NCBI GenBank assembly: GCA_030430565.1
Contig: JAUIKS010000017.1
Coordinates: 186,001-250,000 of the forward strand
Origin: Polyangia bacterium
GTDB taxonomy: Bacteria; Myxococcota_A; Polyangia; Nannocystales; Nannocystaceae
Direction of reading: 5' to 3'
DNA: 64,000 bases
This document shows positions 9,266 to 20,156 of this stretch, in pieces. The translations under genes and the position numbers were made by a program. Position 1 is the stretch's first letter. Each line of letters begins with the position of its first letter. Below the pieces are notes generated by a model. That model was not told the DNA's origin. It saw nothing but the letters and a program-made list of their open reading frames with translations, and ran no database searches.

Positions 9266-10593
9266 GGCCGCGAGCTGGCGCGCGCCGGACCGTCGAGCCC
9301 GCGTTCCTCGACGCGCGCGGGGACGGCGTGTCGACGGAGGATGGCCTCGAGGTCCACGCGCCCGGGCTGTTTATCGGCGAGCGCGCGGAGGTCGAGCTGC
9401 TCCACGTCTCGCGCCATCACCCGCGCGCGCGCGCGCGCGTCGCCGCGCTGCTGCGCCCGCACCCCGAACGCCGCGCGCCCCCCTGCCCGCAGCAGGGCGC
9501 GTGCGCGGGCTGCCCCTTGATGCCCCTCGAGATCGCGGCGCAGCGGGCCCAGAAGCGCGAGACGCTGCGTCGCGTCTACAAGTGGCCGATCGAGCAGGTG
9601 GAGCACGGCGACGAGGAATTCGGCTACCGCTGGTCGAGCAAGCGCGTCGCCTTCGGCGGGCCCGGCGAGCTGCGGCTCGGCAGCTACGCGCGTGGGAGTC
9701 ATGACCCTGTGGACATGCGCGGCTGCCTCGTCGATCACCCGGCGATCGTCGCGGCCGCCGATGAGCTCGCGGCGCTCGCCCGGCGCGAGCGCGTGCTCGC
9801 CTACGACGAGCGCGCGCGGACCGGCGATCTGCGCTACGCGTGGTTCAAGACCGACGGTAGCGACGTGCTCGTCACGCTGATCACCGCCGCCGAGGACAGC
9901 CACGCCGCGCGCGCGCTGCCGCCGCTGCTCACGCGCGCGGCCGGGGTCGCCTGGAGCGTGCAGCCGGGGGCCGGCAACGCGATCCGCGGCGCGCCGCCGC
10001 GGCCGCTGCGGGGGCGAGCGACCCTCGCGCTCACGCTCGCGGGGGTGACCCTCGAGCAGGGCCCGCTGGGGTTTCTGCAGCCGAACCCGAGGGTCGCGGC
10101 GCGGGCGTATCGCGCGCTGATCGCCGGTCCCGACGGCGCGGCGCGGACGGGCGCGCACGCGATCGACCTGTACGCCGGGGCAGGTATCACGACCGCGCTG
10201 CTGCGCGAGCGGTTCACCCGGGTCACGCCCTGCGAGTCCTACCCCGAGAGCGCGCGCGAGCTCGGCGTCGCGCCGGAGACGGTCGAGGCGTTCTTGCGGC
10301 GGCGGGCCGCGAGCGCGGCGCGGGAGCCGGTCGACCTGATCGTCGCCAACCCGCCGCGCGGCGGCATGGGCCGGGCGGTCTGCGAGCTGCTCGCCGATCC
10401 GCAGCTCGCGGCGCCGCAGCTCCACGTCATGAGCTGCAGCGCCGAGGCGCTCGCGGCCGATCTTCAACGCCTGACTGAAAGAGCAGGTCAATACAGGCTG
10501 CTCCGCGTGCGCGCCTTCGACACCCTGCCGCAGACCGCCCACGTCGAGCTCGTCGCCTGGCTCGAGCGCGCGCGGCCTCACGCCGGCGCGTAG
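9262..10593 (+). CDS. RumA/TrmA-family RNA (uracil-5-)-methyltransferase
   Basis: 443 residues. An N-terminal TRAM-like domain is followed by an iron-sulfur motif CPQQGACAGC (C-x6-C-x2-C) with a fourth Cys in MRGCLVDH, as in E. coli RlmD. The methyltransferase part has FLQPNPRVAARAY, the SAM loop LYAGAGITTALL, ANPPRGGM in place of the usual DPPR, and the catalytic Cys in VMSCSAEALAADL. The late Glu of TAHVELV matches the catalytic base. The family makes 5-methyluridine in rRNA or tRNA; which target cannot be decided here. The GTG start overlaps the aroA stop, coupling the two genes. Possible oddity: Asn replaces the first Asp of the DPPR loop. Confidence 0.85.
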   Translation: MRPRAGARRTVEPAFLDARGDGVSTEDGLEVHAPGLFIGERAEVELLHVSRHHPRARARVAALLRPHPERRAPPCPQQGACAGCPLMPLEIAAQRAQKRETLRRVYKWPIEQVEHGDEEFGYRWSSKRVAFGGPGELRLGSYARGSHDPVDMRGCLVDHPAIVAAADELAALARRERVLAYDERARTGDLRYAWFKTDGSDVLVTLITAAEDSHAARALPPLLTRAAGVAWSVQPGAGNAIRGAPPRPLRGRATLALTLAGVTLEQGPLGFLQPNPRVAARAYRALIAGPDGAARTGAHAIDLYAGAGITTALLRERFTRVTPCESYPESARELGVAPETVEAFLRRRAASAAREPVDLIVANPPRGGMGRAVCELLADPQLAAPQLHVMSCSAEALAADLQRLTERAGQYRLLRVRAFDTLPQTAHVELVAWLERARPHAGA

Positions 10594-10617
10594 ACGATGC
10601 CCTTTCGAATTCCTCGG

Positions 10618-11286
10618 TCACTCGAGCTCGAGGCGCGCGAGCAGCTCGGGCAGCGCGTTCAGATCTTGGATCAACCAGCGCGCGCCGGCCTCCTGCAGCT
10701 CCGCGCGTGAGCCCATCCCGTGGAGCGCGCCGATGGTCGGGATGCCGTGCGCGGCCGCGCCGAGGACATCGGTCGAGCGGTCGCCGATCATCCACAGCCC
10801 GCGCACGTCACCGCCCGCGGCGAGCCCGGCCTCGGCGAGCGCGCGCGCGATGACGGCGGCCTTGTCGCTCGGGCGACCCTCCAGCGGTTGTCCGCAGACG
10901 GCCTGGAAGCGCTCGAGCACGCCGAGGCGCTCGAGCAGCGGGCGGGCGAAGGCCGTCGGCTTGTTGGTCGCGACCGCGAGCGGCCACCGGTCGGCCAGCG
11001 CGGGGATCAGCTCGCGCATCCCCGCCATGGGCCGCGTCTCCTCGAGGAAGCGCGCGGAGTAGCGCTCGCGGAACAGCTCGAGGAAGCGCGCGACCTGCTG
11101 GGGGTCTTCGGTCTCGAGCAGCGCGCGGGCGCTGTGGGCGAGCGGCGGACCGATGAGCGGGCGCGCCTCTGCGGTCCCGATCGCGGCTCGTCCGAGGCGC
11201 GACAGCGCGTAGTTGATGCACGCGTGGATCGACGGCAGCGAGTCGATGAGCACGCCGTCTAGATCGAACAGCAGTCCGCGGATCAT
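10618..11286 (-). CDS. HAD-family phosphatase (phosphoglycolate phosphatase-like)
   Basis: 222 residues, HAD superfamily subclass I. Motif I is FDLDGVLIDS (nucleophile Asp and acid Asp two residues on), with a helical cap, motif II in VATNKP, motif III Lys in RPSDKAAVI, and motif IV GDRSTDVLGAAAHG. Gph-like enzymes dephosphorylate 2-phosphoglycolate, but the family is broad and substrate is not fixed by sequence. ATG 11286 is preceded 8 nt upstream by TAGCAT (11295-11300), a -10-like hexamer, and starts the protein at MIRGLLFDLDG. The frame is open to 11688 but that is intergenic. Convergent with the RNA methyltransferase, 24 bases apart. Confidence 0.85.
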   Translation of the reverse strand: MIRGLLFDLDGVLIDSLPSIHACINYALSRLGRAAIGTAEARPLIGPPLAHSARALLETEDPQQVARFLELFRERYSARFLEETRPMAGMRELIPALADRWPLAVATNKPTAFARPLLERLGVLERFQAVCGQPLEGRPSDKAAVIARALAEAGLAAGGDVRGLWMIGDRSTDVLGAAAHGIPTIGALHGMGSRAELQEAGARWLIQDLNALPELLARLELE

Positions 11287-11412
11287 CGCGCTGGATGCTA
11301 CCCGCGCTCGCGCTCGCTCGCGGGATCGTTCGCGCACGCGCGCCGGACAGTGTCGGTGCGCGCGCGCGCCGAGACGCGAGCGGCGACGAGGGTGCAGCGC
11401 GCTCGCAACAGG

Positions 11413-11428
11413 CGTGTGGATGCACACG
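11413..11428. promoter_or_regulatory. Dyad CGTGTG-N4-CACACG
   Basis: A perfect 6-bp inverted repeat with 4-nt spacer in the 434-base divergent gap between the HAD gene and boxC. A second cluster of the same half-sites lies at 11629-11663. Recurrence of the same half-site is what makes it a candidate operator. Confidence 0.3.
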
Positions 11429-11628
11429 GCGTGTCCCTCGGGCCTTGTTGGCGCTCGCGTCAATTCATGAGGGGGGTCACATCTCCTCGCCGGCGCAGTT
11501 CGAAGTCGAGCTCGTCGACCGGGTCTCGAGCTCGCGTGTCTCCGCGAGCTCGCGACCTCTGTCGCTCGTGACGTCCGCCGATCGTCGGAGCTCGTGGTTT
11601 GAGCGCGCGTCGTCGTCATGTGCGGATT

Positions 11629-11663
11629 CCGTGTGACCGTGCACACCGTGTGCGTCCACACGG
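11629..11663. promoter_or_regulatory. Nested CCGTGTG/CACACGG and GCACAC-C-GTGTGC dyads upstream of boxC
   Basis: The inner 13-bp palindrome GCACACCGTGTGC (11641-11653) is flanked by outer arms CCGTGTG (11629) and CACACGG (to 11663). It ends about 45 bases before the boxC -10 element, where an activator or repressor could act. The box pathway is normally induced by benzoyl-CoA through BoxR or related regulators; linking this site to such a regulator is inference. Confidence 0.35.
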
Positions 11664-11704
11664 CTTTCGCCGAGGCGCACCAGTTCACCGAACGCGCTGG
11701 CGCC

Positions 11705-11713
11705 TGCTACGTT
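11705..11713 (+). promoter_or_regulatory. Extended -10 element TGCTACGTT of boxC
   Basis: TGCTACGTT ends 7 nt before the boxC ATG (11721), separated only by ttttgcg. No ribosome binding site fits, so the transcript is probably leaderless. Confidence 0.5.
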
Positions 11714-11720
11714 TTTTGCG

Positions 11721-13409
11721 ATGGATGCTTCGCAGAACCCTGGTCCGGTGGAGACCGAGTTCGAAACAGACCCGTCCCGTTATCGCCACTGGGAGGTCAC
11801 CTACGACGGTGACATCGCCACCGTGATCATGCGGGTCCAGCCCGACGGCGGGCTGCGTGAGGGCTACGAGCTCAAGCTCAACAGCTACGACCTGGGCGTC
11901 GATATCGAGCTCGCCGACGTGGTCCGCCGGATGCGTTTTGAGCACCCCGAGGTCCGCTGTGTCGTCGTGACCTCTGGGACAGATAACGTCTTCTGCGCCG
12001 GCGCGAACATCCACATGCTCGGCAGCTCGACGCACGCGTGGAAGGTCAACTTCTGCAAGTTCACCAACGAGACGCGCTGCGAGATCGAGGACGCCGAGGC
12101 GTTCAGCAACCAGGTCTACGTCGCGGCCTGCAACGGGACGACCGCGGGCGGCGGCTACGAGCTCGCGCTCGCCTGCCGGGAGATCTACTTGATCGACGAC
12201 GGCAACTCGGCCGTCAGCCTGCCCGAGGTCCCGCTGCTCGGCGTGCTGCCGGGCACCGGCGGGCTCACCCGCCTGGTCGACAAGCGCAAGGTCCGGCGCG
12301 ACCGCGCCGACGTGTTCTCGACGACCGCCGAGGGTATCCGCGGCAAGAAGGCCGTGAAGTGGAACCTCGTCGACGGCGTGTTCCCGCGCAGCAAGTTCGA
12401 CAAGAAGATCCGCGCGCGCGCCGAGGCCCTCGCCGCGCGATTTAAGGACAGCCTGCTCACCGGCGAGCGCACGGGCGTCACGCTCGGCCCGCTGAGCCCG
12501 AGCAAAGAGCCTGGCAAGCGCGTGTACAAGCACGTCACGCTCGAGTGGGACGACGCGACCCGGCTCGCGACGCTGACGGTCGCCGGCCCCTCGGCGGAGG
12601 ACGTCGCGATCGCCCAGCAGGGCGCCGAGGCGATCTTCGCCGCTGGCGATCAGCTCTGGGCGCTGCGGGCGATGCGAGAGCTCGACGACGCCTTGCTCTA
12701 CCTGCGCGTCAACCTCATGGACGTAGGCCTCGTGCTCGTGCGCACGACCGGCGACGCCGCGCGGACGCTCGCGCACGACAAGGCGCTGTGGGCCGCCCGC
12801 GGGCACTGGTTCGTCAACGAGGTGCTCCGCCACATGGCGCGCGCGCTCCGGCGCATGGACCTGACCAGCCGCTCGTTCTTCGCGCTCGGCGAGGCCGGCA
12901 CCGCGTTCGCGGGCTGCCTGCTCGAGCTGGCGCTGGCCTCGGATCGCTTCTACCTGCTCGACGATCCCGACAACGTGGTGCAGGTCGGGGTCGGGCCGCT
13001 CAACGCCGCGCTGCCCATGAGCCACGGCTGCACCCGGCTCGACGCGCACCTGTACGGAGAGCCAGAGAAGCTCGAGGAGGTCATCGGCGCGCTCGCCGAG
13101 GGCGCGCTCTACGAGCCCGAGGACGCGGACGACGCCGGCCTCGTGACGGTGCTGCTCGACGACATCGACTGGGAGGACGACGTTCGCGTGGCGATCGAGG
13201 AGCGCGTCAGCCAGTCGCCGGACGCGCTCACGGGCATGGAGGCGAACCTCCGCTTCCCGGGCGCCGAGAACGCGACCAGCAAGATCTACGCGCGCCTGAC
13301 CGCGTGGCAGAACTGGATCTTCATTCGGCCCAACGCGACGGGCCCGACCGGCGCCCTCACGCTCTACGGGCGCCCCGAGCGGCCGCGCTTCAACTGGGGT
13401 CGCGTCTAG
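11721..13409 (+). CDS. boxC: Benzoyl-CoA-dihydrodiol lyase BoxC
   Basis: 562 residues, near the length of characterised BoxC. BoxC, an enoyl-CoA hydratase relative, hydrolytically opens the ring of 2,3-epoxybenzoyl-CoA, releasing formate and 3,4-dehydroadipyl-CoA semialdehyde in aerobic benzoate degradation. The crotonase-type part is visible at about residues 85-150 (VVVTSGTDNVFCAGANIHMLG, then the ACNGTTAGGGYELALAC oxyanion segment). A second crotonase-like half follows (EAGTAFAGCLLELALASD). It is followed 146 bases later on the same strand by boxB. No boxA reductase, benzoate-CoA ligase or BoxD dehydrogenase is adjacent, unlike proteobacterial box operons. Confidence 0.92.
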   Translation: MDASQNPGPVETEFETDPSRYRHWEVTYDGDIATVIMRVQPDGGLREGYELKLNSYDLGVDIELADVVRRMRFEHPEVRCVVVTSGTDNVFCAGANIHMLGSSTHAWKVNFCKFTNETRCEIEDAEAFSNQVYVAACNGTTAGGGYELALACREIYLIDDGNSAVSLPEVPLLGVLPGTGGLTRLVDKRKVRRDRADVFSTTAEGIRGKKAVKWNLVDGVFPRSKFDKKIRARAEALAARFKDSLLTGERTGVTLGPLSPSKEPGKRVYKHVTLEWDDATRLATLTVAGPSAEDVAIAQQGAEAIFAAGDQLWALRAMRELDDALLYLRVNLMDVGLVLVRTTGDAARTLAHDKALWAARGHWFVNEVLRHMARALRRMDLTSRSFFALGEAGTAFAGCLLELALASDRFYLLDDPDNVVQVGVGPLNAALPMSHGCTRLDAHLYGEPEKLEEVIGALAEGALYEPEDADDAGLVTVLLDDIDWEDDVRVAIEERVSQSPDALTGMEANLRFPGAENATSKIYARLTAWQNWIFIRPNATGPTGALTLYGRPERPRFNWGRV

Positions 13410-13488
13410 TCGAGAGGCCGCGCGTGAGCCTGCGCCCCGCGTGAGTTCTCGTCGTGATCTTTCTCTGACGGCGCGCGCGTCCCTTCCC

Positions 13489-13513
13489 CGCTTAAACCGA
13501 CCTGTCTTAAGCG
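13489..13513. promoter_or_regulatory. Inverted repeat CGCTTAA-N11-TTAAGCG upstream of boxB
   Basis: A perfect 7-bp inverted repeat with 11-nt spacer, in a rare AT-rich island of the boxC-boxB gap, 30-55 bases before the boxB ribosome binding site. It suggests an operator or a separate boxB promoter, so boxB may not depend only on read-through from boxC. Confidence 0.45.
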
Positions 13514-13555
13514 ACTGTTTCTAACACCCCCTTCCTGCACCTGGAGATGACTGGC

Positions 13556-14989
13556 ATGCGACCGAGCACGACCGTTGACCTGAACGCGAAGATCCCGAAC
13601 AACGTCGGCCTCGCTGATGATGCCAAGCTTCGTCGCGCGCTCGAGAAGTGGCTGCCCAACTACCTCGAGTGGTGGAACGACATGGGGCCGACCGACTTCG
13701 CCGACAAGCCCGTGTTCCTGCGGACCGCGGTCTCCGTCGACTCGAGCGGCTGGGCGCACTACGACCACATCAAGATGCCCGACTATCGCTGGGGCATCTT
13801 CCTGAACCCGCGCAAGGACGGGGAGTCGATCGTCCGCTGCGGCGACGACGCGGGCAAGCCCGCGTGGCAGACCGTGCCGGGCGAGCACCGCAACGCGCTG
13901 CGCCGCATCATCGTCACGCAGGCCGACACCGAGCCCGCGAGCGTCGAGCAGCAGCGCCTGCTCGGGCACTGCGCGCCGAGCCTCTACGACCTCCGCAACC
14001 TGTTTCAGGTCAACGTCGAGGAGGGGCGGCACCTGTGGGCGATGGTCTACCTGCTGCACAAGTACTTCGGTCGCGACGGGCGCGACGAGGCCGATGAGCT
14101 GCTCGAGCGGCGCTCGGGCGACCCCGACAAGCCGCGGATCCTGGGCGCGTTCAACCAGCCCTGCGACCACTGGCTGAGCTTCTTCGCGTTCACCATGTTC
14201 ACGGACCGCGACGGCAAGTATCAGCTCGCGGCGCTGGCCGAGAGCGGCTTCGAGCCGCTGGCGCGCTCGACCGAGTTCATGCTGACCGAGGAGGCGCACC
14301 ACCTGTTCGTCGGTCAGACCGGCATGCAGCGCATCATCCAGCGCAGCGCGCAGCTCGAGAAGATCGACCCCAACGGCGACGTGCGCAACCAAGGCGGCAT
14401 CGACTTCGACCTGATCCAGCGGACCATCAACTACTGGTTCACCTACTCGCTCGACCTGTTCGGCGGCGAGATCTCGAACAACGCGGCGGACTTCTTCGGC
14501 GCCGGCCTCAAGGGTCGCTACCGCGAGTTCAAGCAGTACGAGGAGCACAAGGCGCTGCGCGGCAGCTACACGCTCCCGGTGGTCGAGAAGGACGGGATCG
14601 TCGACCGCGACGTGCCGCTGCGCAACGCGATGAACGAGGTCCTGCGCGACGAGTATGTCAAGGACTGCGAGAAGGCGCTGCGCAAGTGGAACAAGGCCCT
14701 CGAGAAGGAGGGCTCCGATCGCCGCGTGACGCTGCCGAGCCGCCGCTTCCACCGTCATCAGGGCATCTACGCCGGTCACCACTTCGACCCGCAGGGCAAC
14801 CTGATCTCGGAGGAGGAGTACGAGAACAACAAGTCCAAGTGGCTGCTCGTGCCCGAGGACAACGACTACCTGCTCTCGATCATGAAGCCGGTCTACGAGC
14901 CCGGGAAGTTCGCCAACTGGATCGCGCCGCCGGCCCGCGGCATCGACGGCAACCCGCTCGAGTTCGAGTACGTCAAGCTCCACGACTAG
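13556..14989 (+). CDS. boxB: Benzoyl-CoA 2,3-epoxidase oxygenase subunit BoxB
   Basis: 477 residues, matching BoxB length. BoxB is the di-iron oxygenase component that uses O2 to make 2,3-epoxybenzoyl-CoA, taking electrons from BoxA. Two carboxylate/His signatures of class I di-iron proteins are visible: NVEEGRHLW and TEEAHHLF. Start choice: GGAG at 13543-13546 abuts ATG 13547 but sits 9 nt before ATG 13556, so 13556 is preferred. It pairs with boxC upstream. BoxA is missing nearby, so the reductase must be elsewhere or another reductase serves. A GC hairpin follows the stop. Confidence 0.93.
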   Translation: MRPSTTVDLNAKIPNNVGLADDAKLRRALEKWLPNYLEWWNDMGPTDFADKPVFLRTAVSVDSSGWAHYDHIKMPDYRWGIFLNPRKDGESIVRCGDDAGKPAWQTVPGEHRNALRRIIVTQADTEPASVEQQRLLGHCAPSLYDLRNLFQVNVEEGRHLWAMVYLLHKYFGRDGRDEADELLERRSGDPDKPRILGAFNQPCDHWLSFFAFTMFTDRDGKYQLAALAESGFEPLARSTEFMLTEEAHHLFVGQTGMQRIIQRSAQLEKIDPNGDVRNQGGIDFDLIQRTINYWFTYSLDLFGGEISNNAADFFGAGLKGRYREFKQYEEHKALRGSYTLPVVEKDGIVDRDVPLRNAMNEVLRDEYVKDCEKALRKWNKALEKEGSDRRVTLPSRRFHRHQGIYAGHHFDPQGNLISEEEYENNKSKWLLVPEDNDYLLSIMKPVYEPGKFANWIAPPARGIDGNPLEFEYVKLHD

Positions 14990-15017
14990 CCGCAGGCTGC
15001 GTCGAGATTCGCGCGGA

Positions 15018-15045
15018 GGTCGGGCCCCTTGGAAGGAGCCCGGCC
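15018..15045. terminator. Hairpin between convergent boxB and lipid-anchored protein gene
   Basis: Left arm ggtcgggcccctt and right arm aaggagcccggcc pair over about 12 positions with one mismatch and a short loop. Only a weak T-rich tail follows (ttcgtcgctttct). It may terminate transcription from both sides. Confidence 0.45.
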
Positions 15046-15070
15046 TTCGTCGCTTTCTCTCCCCGGCTGT

Positions 15071-15997
15071 CTACTCCCCGTACAGCAGCGCGTGCAGCTC
15101 GTCGCCCGCGTCGAGCGGGCGGCCGCCGACGAACACGCGGTCCACGGGGGCGCGGGCGGCCGCGGGCCCGCGCTCGTCGAATTTGGGCGAGGTGCCGCGC
15201 TCGAGGTTGATCTCGAGGGTCACGAAGTCGGTGCAGCTCTTGGCGAAGATATAGCCTGACTCAAAGAGCACGTCCCCGGTGAGTCGGAAGTGCCGGAGGC
15301 CGAGCCGCGCGATGTGCTTCGGGGTGCCGGTCTGGCATCGGCCGCGCTCAACCGCGAGCGCCTGGAGCGCCTCGGCCACGGCGAGCGCCGGGTCCGGGGC
15401 GTCGACGACCGGGCCGTTGAAGCCGCGCGCGCGCAGGCTCGCGGCGAGCCGCGCGTTGACCTCGTCGTAGGCGCGGTCTAAGCAGCCCCCGTCGCCGCAG
15501 GCGTCAAAGTCGAGCGTGAAGGGCTCGCTGTCCGGTGCGCCCTTGGCCGACAAGCGCACGGTGGTGCTCACCTTCGCGCAGCACGGCGGCGAGAACACCT
15601 CCGCGAGCTCGATCGACTCGCCCGCCTGTATCCGCTGCTTGACGACACCCTCGGCGCAGCAGCCCCGCATCGGCGGCGCCCAGCTGCCGTCTTTCTGCTT
15701 GCGCACGATGTCGCTGTAGGCCAGCCACGGCGGATCGCCGGGGAGCGCGGGGTACACCGGGACCTCGAGCGCGGAGCCGGCGTGGAGCGTGAAGACGCCG
15801 ATGATGTCGCCGTTCGGCAGGGGCTCGAGGCGTGCGAGCGTCATGGTCGAAGGGGCAGGTTTTGCGGAGCCGGGCGCGACGAGCTCCTCGGGGGTCACCT
15901 CGTCCGCCGGCGCCGAGACGCGCAGCTTCGCGCGCAGGAGCGAGACGACCGCGAAGAGCGCGAGCGCGAGGACGAGCGCGTTACGGAGCGCGTGCAT
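15071..15997 (-). CDS. Secreted/anchored hypothetical protein, Cys-rich
   Basis: 308 residues from ATG 15997 (an in-frame GTG at 16006 is possible). Residues 6-22 form a hydrophobic helix (signal peptide or anchor). The rest is soluble and contains two vicinal Cys pairs (RGCCAEG and PPCCAKV) plus DACGDGGC and two further Cys, suggesting disulfides or a metal site outside the cytoplasm. No known domain is recognised. It is followed on the same strand by the beta-propeller-like gene upstream (16041-18137), 43 bases apart, so both may be one transcript. Confidence 0.6.
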   Translation of the reverse strand: MHALRNALVLALALFAVVSLLRAKLRVSAPADEVTPEELVAPGSAKPAPSTMTLARLEPLPNGDIIGVFTLHAGSALEVPVYPALPGDPPWLAYSDIVRKQKDGSWAPPMRGCCAEGVVKQRIQAGESIELAEVFSPPCCAKVSTTVRLSAKGAPDSEPFTLDFDACGDGGCLDRAYDEVNARLAASLRARGFNGPVVDAPDPALAVAEALQALAVERGRCQTGTPKHIARLGLRHFRLTGDVLFESGYIFAKSCTDFVTLEINLERGTSPKFDERGPAAARAPVDRVFVGGRPLDAGDELHALLYGE

Positions 15998-16040
15998 ACC
16001 CGTCACACGGGGCCGAGGGCCTGCTGTTCCCGACGCGCTC

Positions 16041-18137
16041 CTAGGGCGCGTCGACGATCCGGCCGGCGGTCATCTTCCAGGTGGTGCGCTCGATCTTGTA
16101 GCGCGTGCGGAACACGACCCGCGCGCCGTCGGCCGTGAACATCGGCGTGTGATCGTCGAGGTCGTTGTGCGTGATGAACTGGAAGCTGGCGTCGGGCGCG
16201 TCGAGCTCGAGCACGCCGAGCTCGTAGCCGTAGCGCCCCCCGTCGAGCTGGGCCACGAGCTTGTCGCCCGCGGGCGAGACCGCGGGGTCGGTGACGGCGC
16301 GCTCGCCGAGCCTCGTGACCGCGGTGACGCCGGGCCAGTAGACGTGGACCTGCGCGCCCGCGTGGCCGCGCGCCATGAAGCCGACATCTTGCAGCACCGG
16401 TGACCACTCGGGATTGGCGTCGGCGTCGGCGTCGGCTGAGCCAGTACGCGCGGCGCTGGGCGTGCTCGGTGCCTCGCCGGGGCGCGCGAGCTCCTGGTCC
16501 CGTCGCGCGTCCGCGAGCGCGCGCTCGAACAGCGCCGAGAAGCGCTCGGGCAGCTCGAGCTGGTACAGGTGAGCGTCCTGCACGTCTGCCGGGGCCGTGA
16601 GCGCGAGCCGGGGCTTGTGCGCGCGCTCGGGCAGCGCCACGATCTGCCAGACCGAGGCGGCGTCTTCGAAGACGTGCGCGGGGATCAGCAGGCTCTCGCC
16701 CGGGTGGTCGATCGAGAACACGTGGAGGCCGCTGACGACGCCGTCGCGGAGGAGCTGCGGCGGCAGCCCCTGGGCGGGCTGATCGTCCTCGTCGAGCAGG
16801 CGCACGCGGCCCGAGACGGCGACGTGCTGGTCGTCCAGCCAGATCGGCGAGCTGTACTCGGCGAAGGTGTTGTCGGCGCGCGCGAGCTCGACGACCTCGC
16901 CCCCAGGGCGCGTCACCGTGATCACGATGGCGCCGTCGTCGAGGAACGCGCGGGCGACCGCGCCGCTCGTGTGGGGCGTGCCGAGGTTGCGGCGGTCGCC
17001 GAGCGTGTGCGGCGCGGCGCCGCGCTCGACGAACGAGCAGGGGGTCGGCGCGGGCTCACCCTCGGCCGCCCGCGCGAGCGTGAAGACCCGCGGCGTCCGC
17101 CCGTCGTCGATCAGCAGCGCGTCGCCCCGCGCGGACGCGCGAAACCGCGGGCGCGCGCCCTGCTGGATCAGCTCCCCGCCCAGCAGCGAGCTGCAGCGCT
17201 CGCGCTTCGCCGGGTCGGTCTCGCCGGGCGGGAGATATTTAAATTCCCAGGTGCGCCCGAGGTTGATGTCGGCGGTCAGCCCGTTGCGGCTGGTGATGTT
17301 GATCGGGCGGACGATCGTGAGGATCGAGCCGTCCGCCAGCGCGATGACCGGGTTGACGCTCTCGTCGAGGCCGCCGAGCAGCTGCGGGCCCGGGGCGGCC
17401 CCCTGGGGATCGTCGGTGAGGGCGCGGCGCGTGTTCTCCTGGATCCGCGTCATCGTCTCGTCGGCCGCGGTGATCTCGTCGAGGCGCTCGAGCGCGGCCA
17501 GCAGGCGCGTGCGCAGGGCGAAGATCTCGTGGGGCGAGTTGGCGTCCTCGTCGGCGGTCTCGCGCAGCGGCGACTGCTGAAACAGCGCGGTGAGCAGGTC
17601 GAGCTCGTGGCCGACGTGGGCGCCCGAGCGCGCGCGCGGGGTGGTGACGCGGTGGGGGAAGCCGTAGTCGCCGACGCTCACGACCGCGAAGCGGGTGGAG
17701 GCCTCGACCGGCGCGTTGTCCTCGGCGAGCTCGAGCGGGTAGGTCTCGAACGACGCGGGCGCGTCGAGGCCGAGCGCGCTCGGGTCCTCGAAGGCGACGA
17801 AGGCGTGGCCGCTCCAGTCGGCGAGGTGCAGCGCCTTCTCGACGTCGCTGCCCTCGAAGTCAGGGGTGTGGAGCGCGGCCTGCTCGAGGAAGTAGTCCAG
17901 GTCGCCCTCGACGACCGTGAAGCCGAGGTCGCGCAGCGCGGGGCCGAAGCGCGCGTCGCCGGAGCGGACCACGAACACCGACGCCGGCTGATCGCTCTTG
18001 CCGATCGGCCCGCCGCGCGTGAGCACGGCGACGCCGACGATGCCCGTCAACATCACGCCGAGCACCACGAGCTTGCTGCGCTGCGCCTTGCGGAGGATGT
18101 CGAGGTCGGAGCGCGCGCGATCGGGTGCAAGGGCCAT
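16041..18137 (-). CDS. Membrane-anchored protein with WD40/TolB-like repeats
   Basis: 698 residues. A single N-terminal membrane helix (about 22-40, KLVVLGVMLTGIVGVAVL) anchors a large soluble region outside the cytoplasm. It is beta-rich with repeated short segments such as VSPAGDKLVAQLDGG and HTPMFTADGARVVFRT near the C-terminus, the pattern of TolB/PD40-type propeller blades. A low-complexity Asp/Ala run (from GCGTCG repeats at about 16417-16437) sits before the C-terminal part. Function is unknown; propellers of this type usually bind protein partners. Divergent from the kinase gene, leaving about 130 bases. Confidence 0.6.
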   Translation of the reverse strand: MALAPDRARSDLDILRKAQRSKLVVLGVMLTGIVGVAVLTRGGPIGKSDQPASVFVVRSGDARFGPALRDLGFTVVEGDLDYFLEQAALHTPDFEGSDVEKALHLADWSGHAFVAFEDPSALGLDAPASFETYPLELAEDNAPVEASTRFAVVSVGDYGFPHRVTTPRARSGAHVGHELDLLTALFQQSPLRETADEDANSPHEIFALRTRLLAALERLDEITAADETMTRIQENTRRALTDDPQGAAPGPQLLGGLDESVNPVIALADGSILTIVRPINITSRNGLTADINLGRTWEFKYLPPGETDPAKRERCSSLLGGELIQQGARPRFRASARGDALLIDDGRTPRVFTLARAAEGEPAPTPCSFVERGAAPHTLGDRRNLGTPHTSGAVARAFLDDGAIVITVTRPGGEVVELARADNTFAEYSSPIWLDDQHVAVSGRVRLLDEDDQPAQGLPPQLLRDGVVSGLHVFSIDHPGESLLIPAHVFEDAASVWQIVALPERAHKPRLALTAPADVQDAHLYQLELPERFSALFERALADARRDQELARPGEAPSTPSAARTGSADADADANPEWSPVLQDVGFMARGHAGAQVHVYWPGVTAVTRLGERAVTDPAVSPAGDKLVAQLDGGRYGYELGVLELDAPDASFQFITHNDLDDHTPMFTADGARVVFRTRYKIERTTWKMTAGRIVDAP

Positions 18138-18255
18138 GGGTCTAGCTTCGCATACACACGCCGTGTTGACATCGCCCTCGTCCTCGGCGCGCAGCGACGC
18201 TCGACGCCCGCGAAGGCCTGGCGCCCGGGCCCCGTGAAGTCGCGTCGATGTCGGG

Positions 18256-18261
18256 TAGAAT
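18256..18261 (+). promoter_or_regulatory. -10 element TAGAAT before the kinase gene
   Basis: TAGAAT is separated by 8 nt from TTG 18270, the same geometry as TAGAAT to ATG at the ECF sigma gene. This supports TTG 18270 as a leaderless start. Confidence 0.4.
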
Positions 18262-18269
18262 CGGGCGAT

Positions 18270-20152
<1,883 letters not shown>

Positions 20153-20156
<4 letters not shown>

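Noticed and set aside
11705..11713. Conventional -35 boxes paired with the compact -10 elements
   Set aside because: At the spacings examined for alaS and the sigma gene no TTGAC-like hexamer was present, so I did not annotate -35 elements except at groES and 58184.
13406..14983. 525-residue minus-strand open frame over boxB
   Set aside because: Antisense shadow with low-complexity composition; boxB is certain.
16569..18269. Long plus-strand extension upstream of the kinase
   Set aside because: Antisense to the WD40-like gene, Arg/Ala/Glu-rich, and no start signal; kinase similarity begins after 18270.
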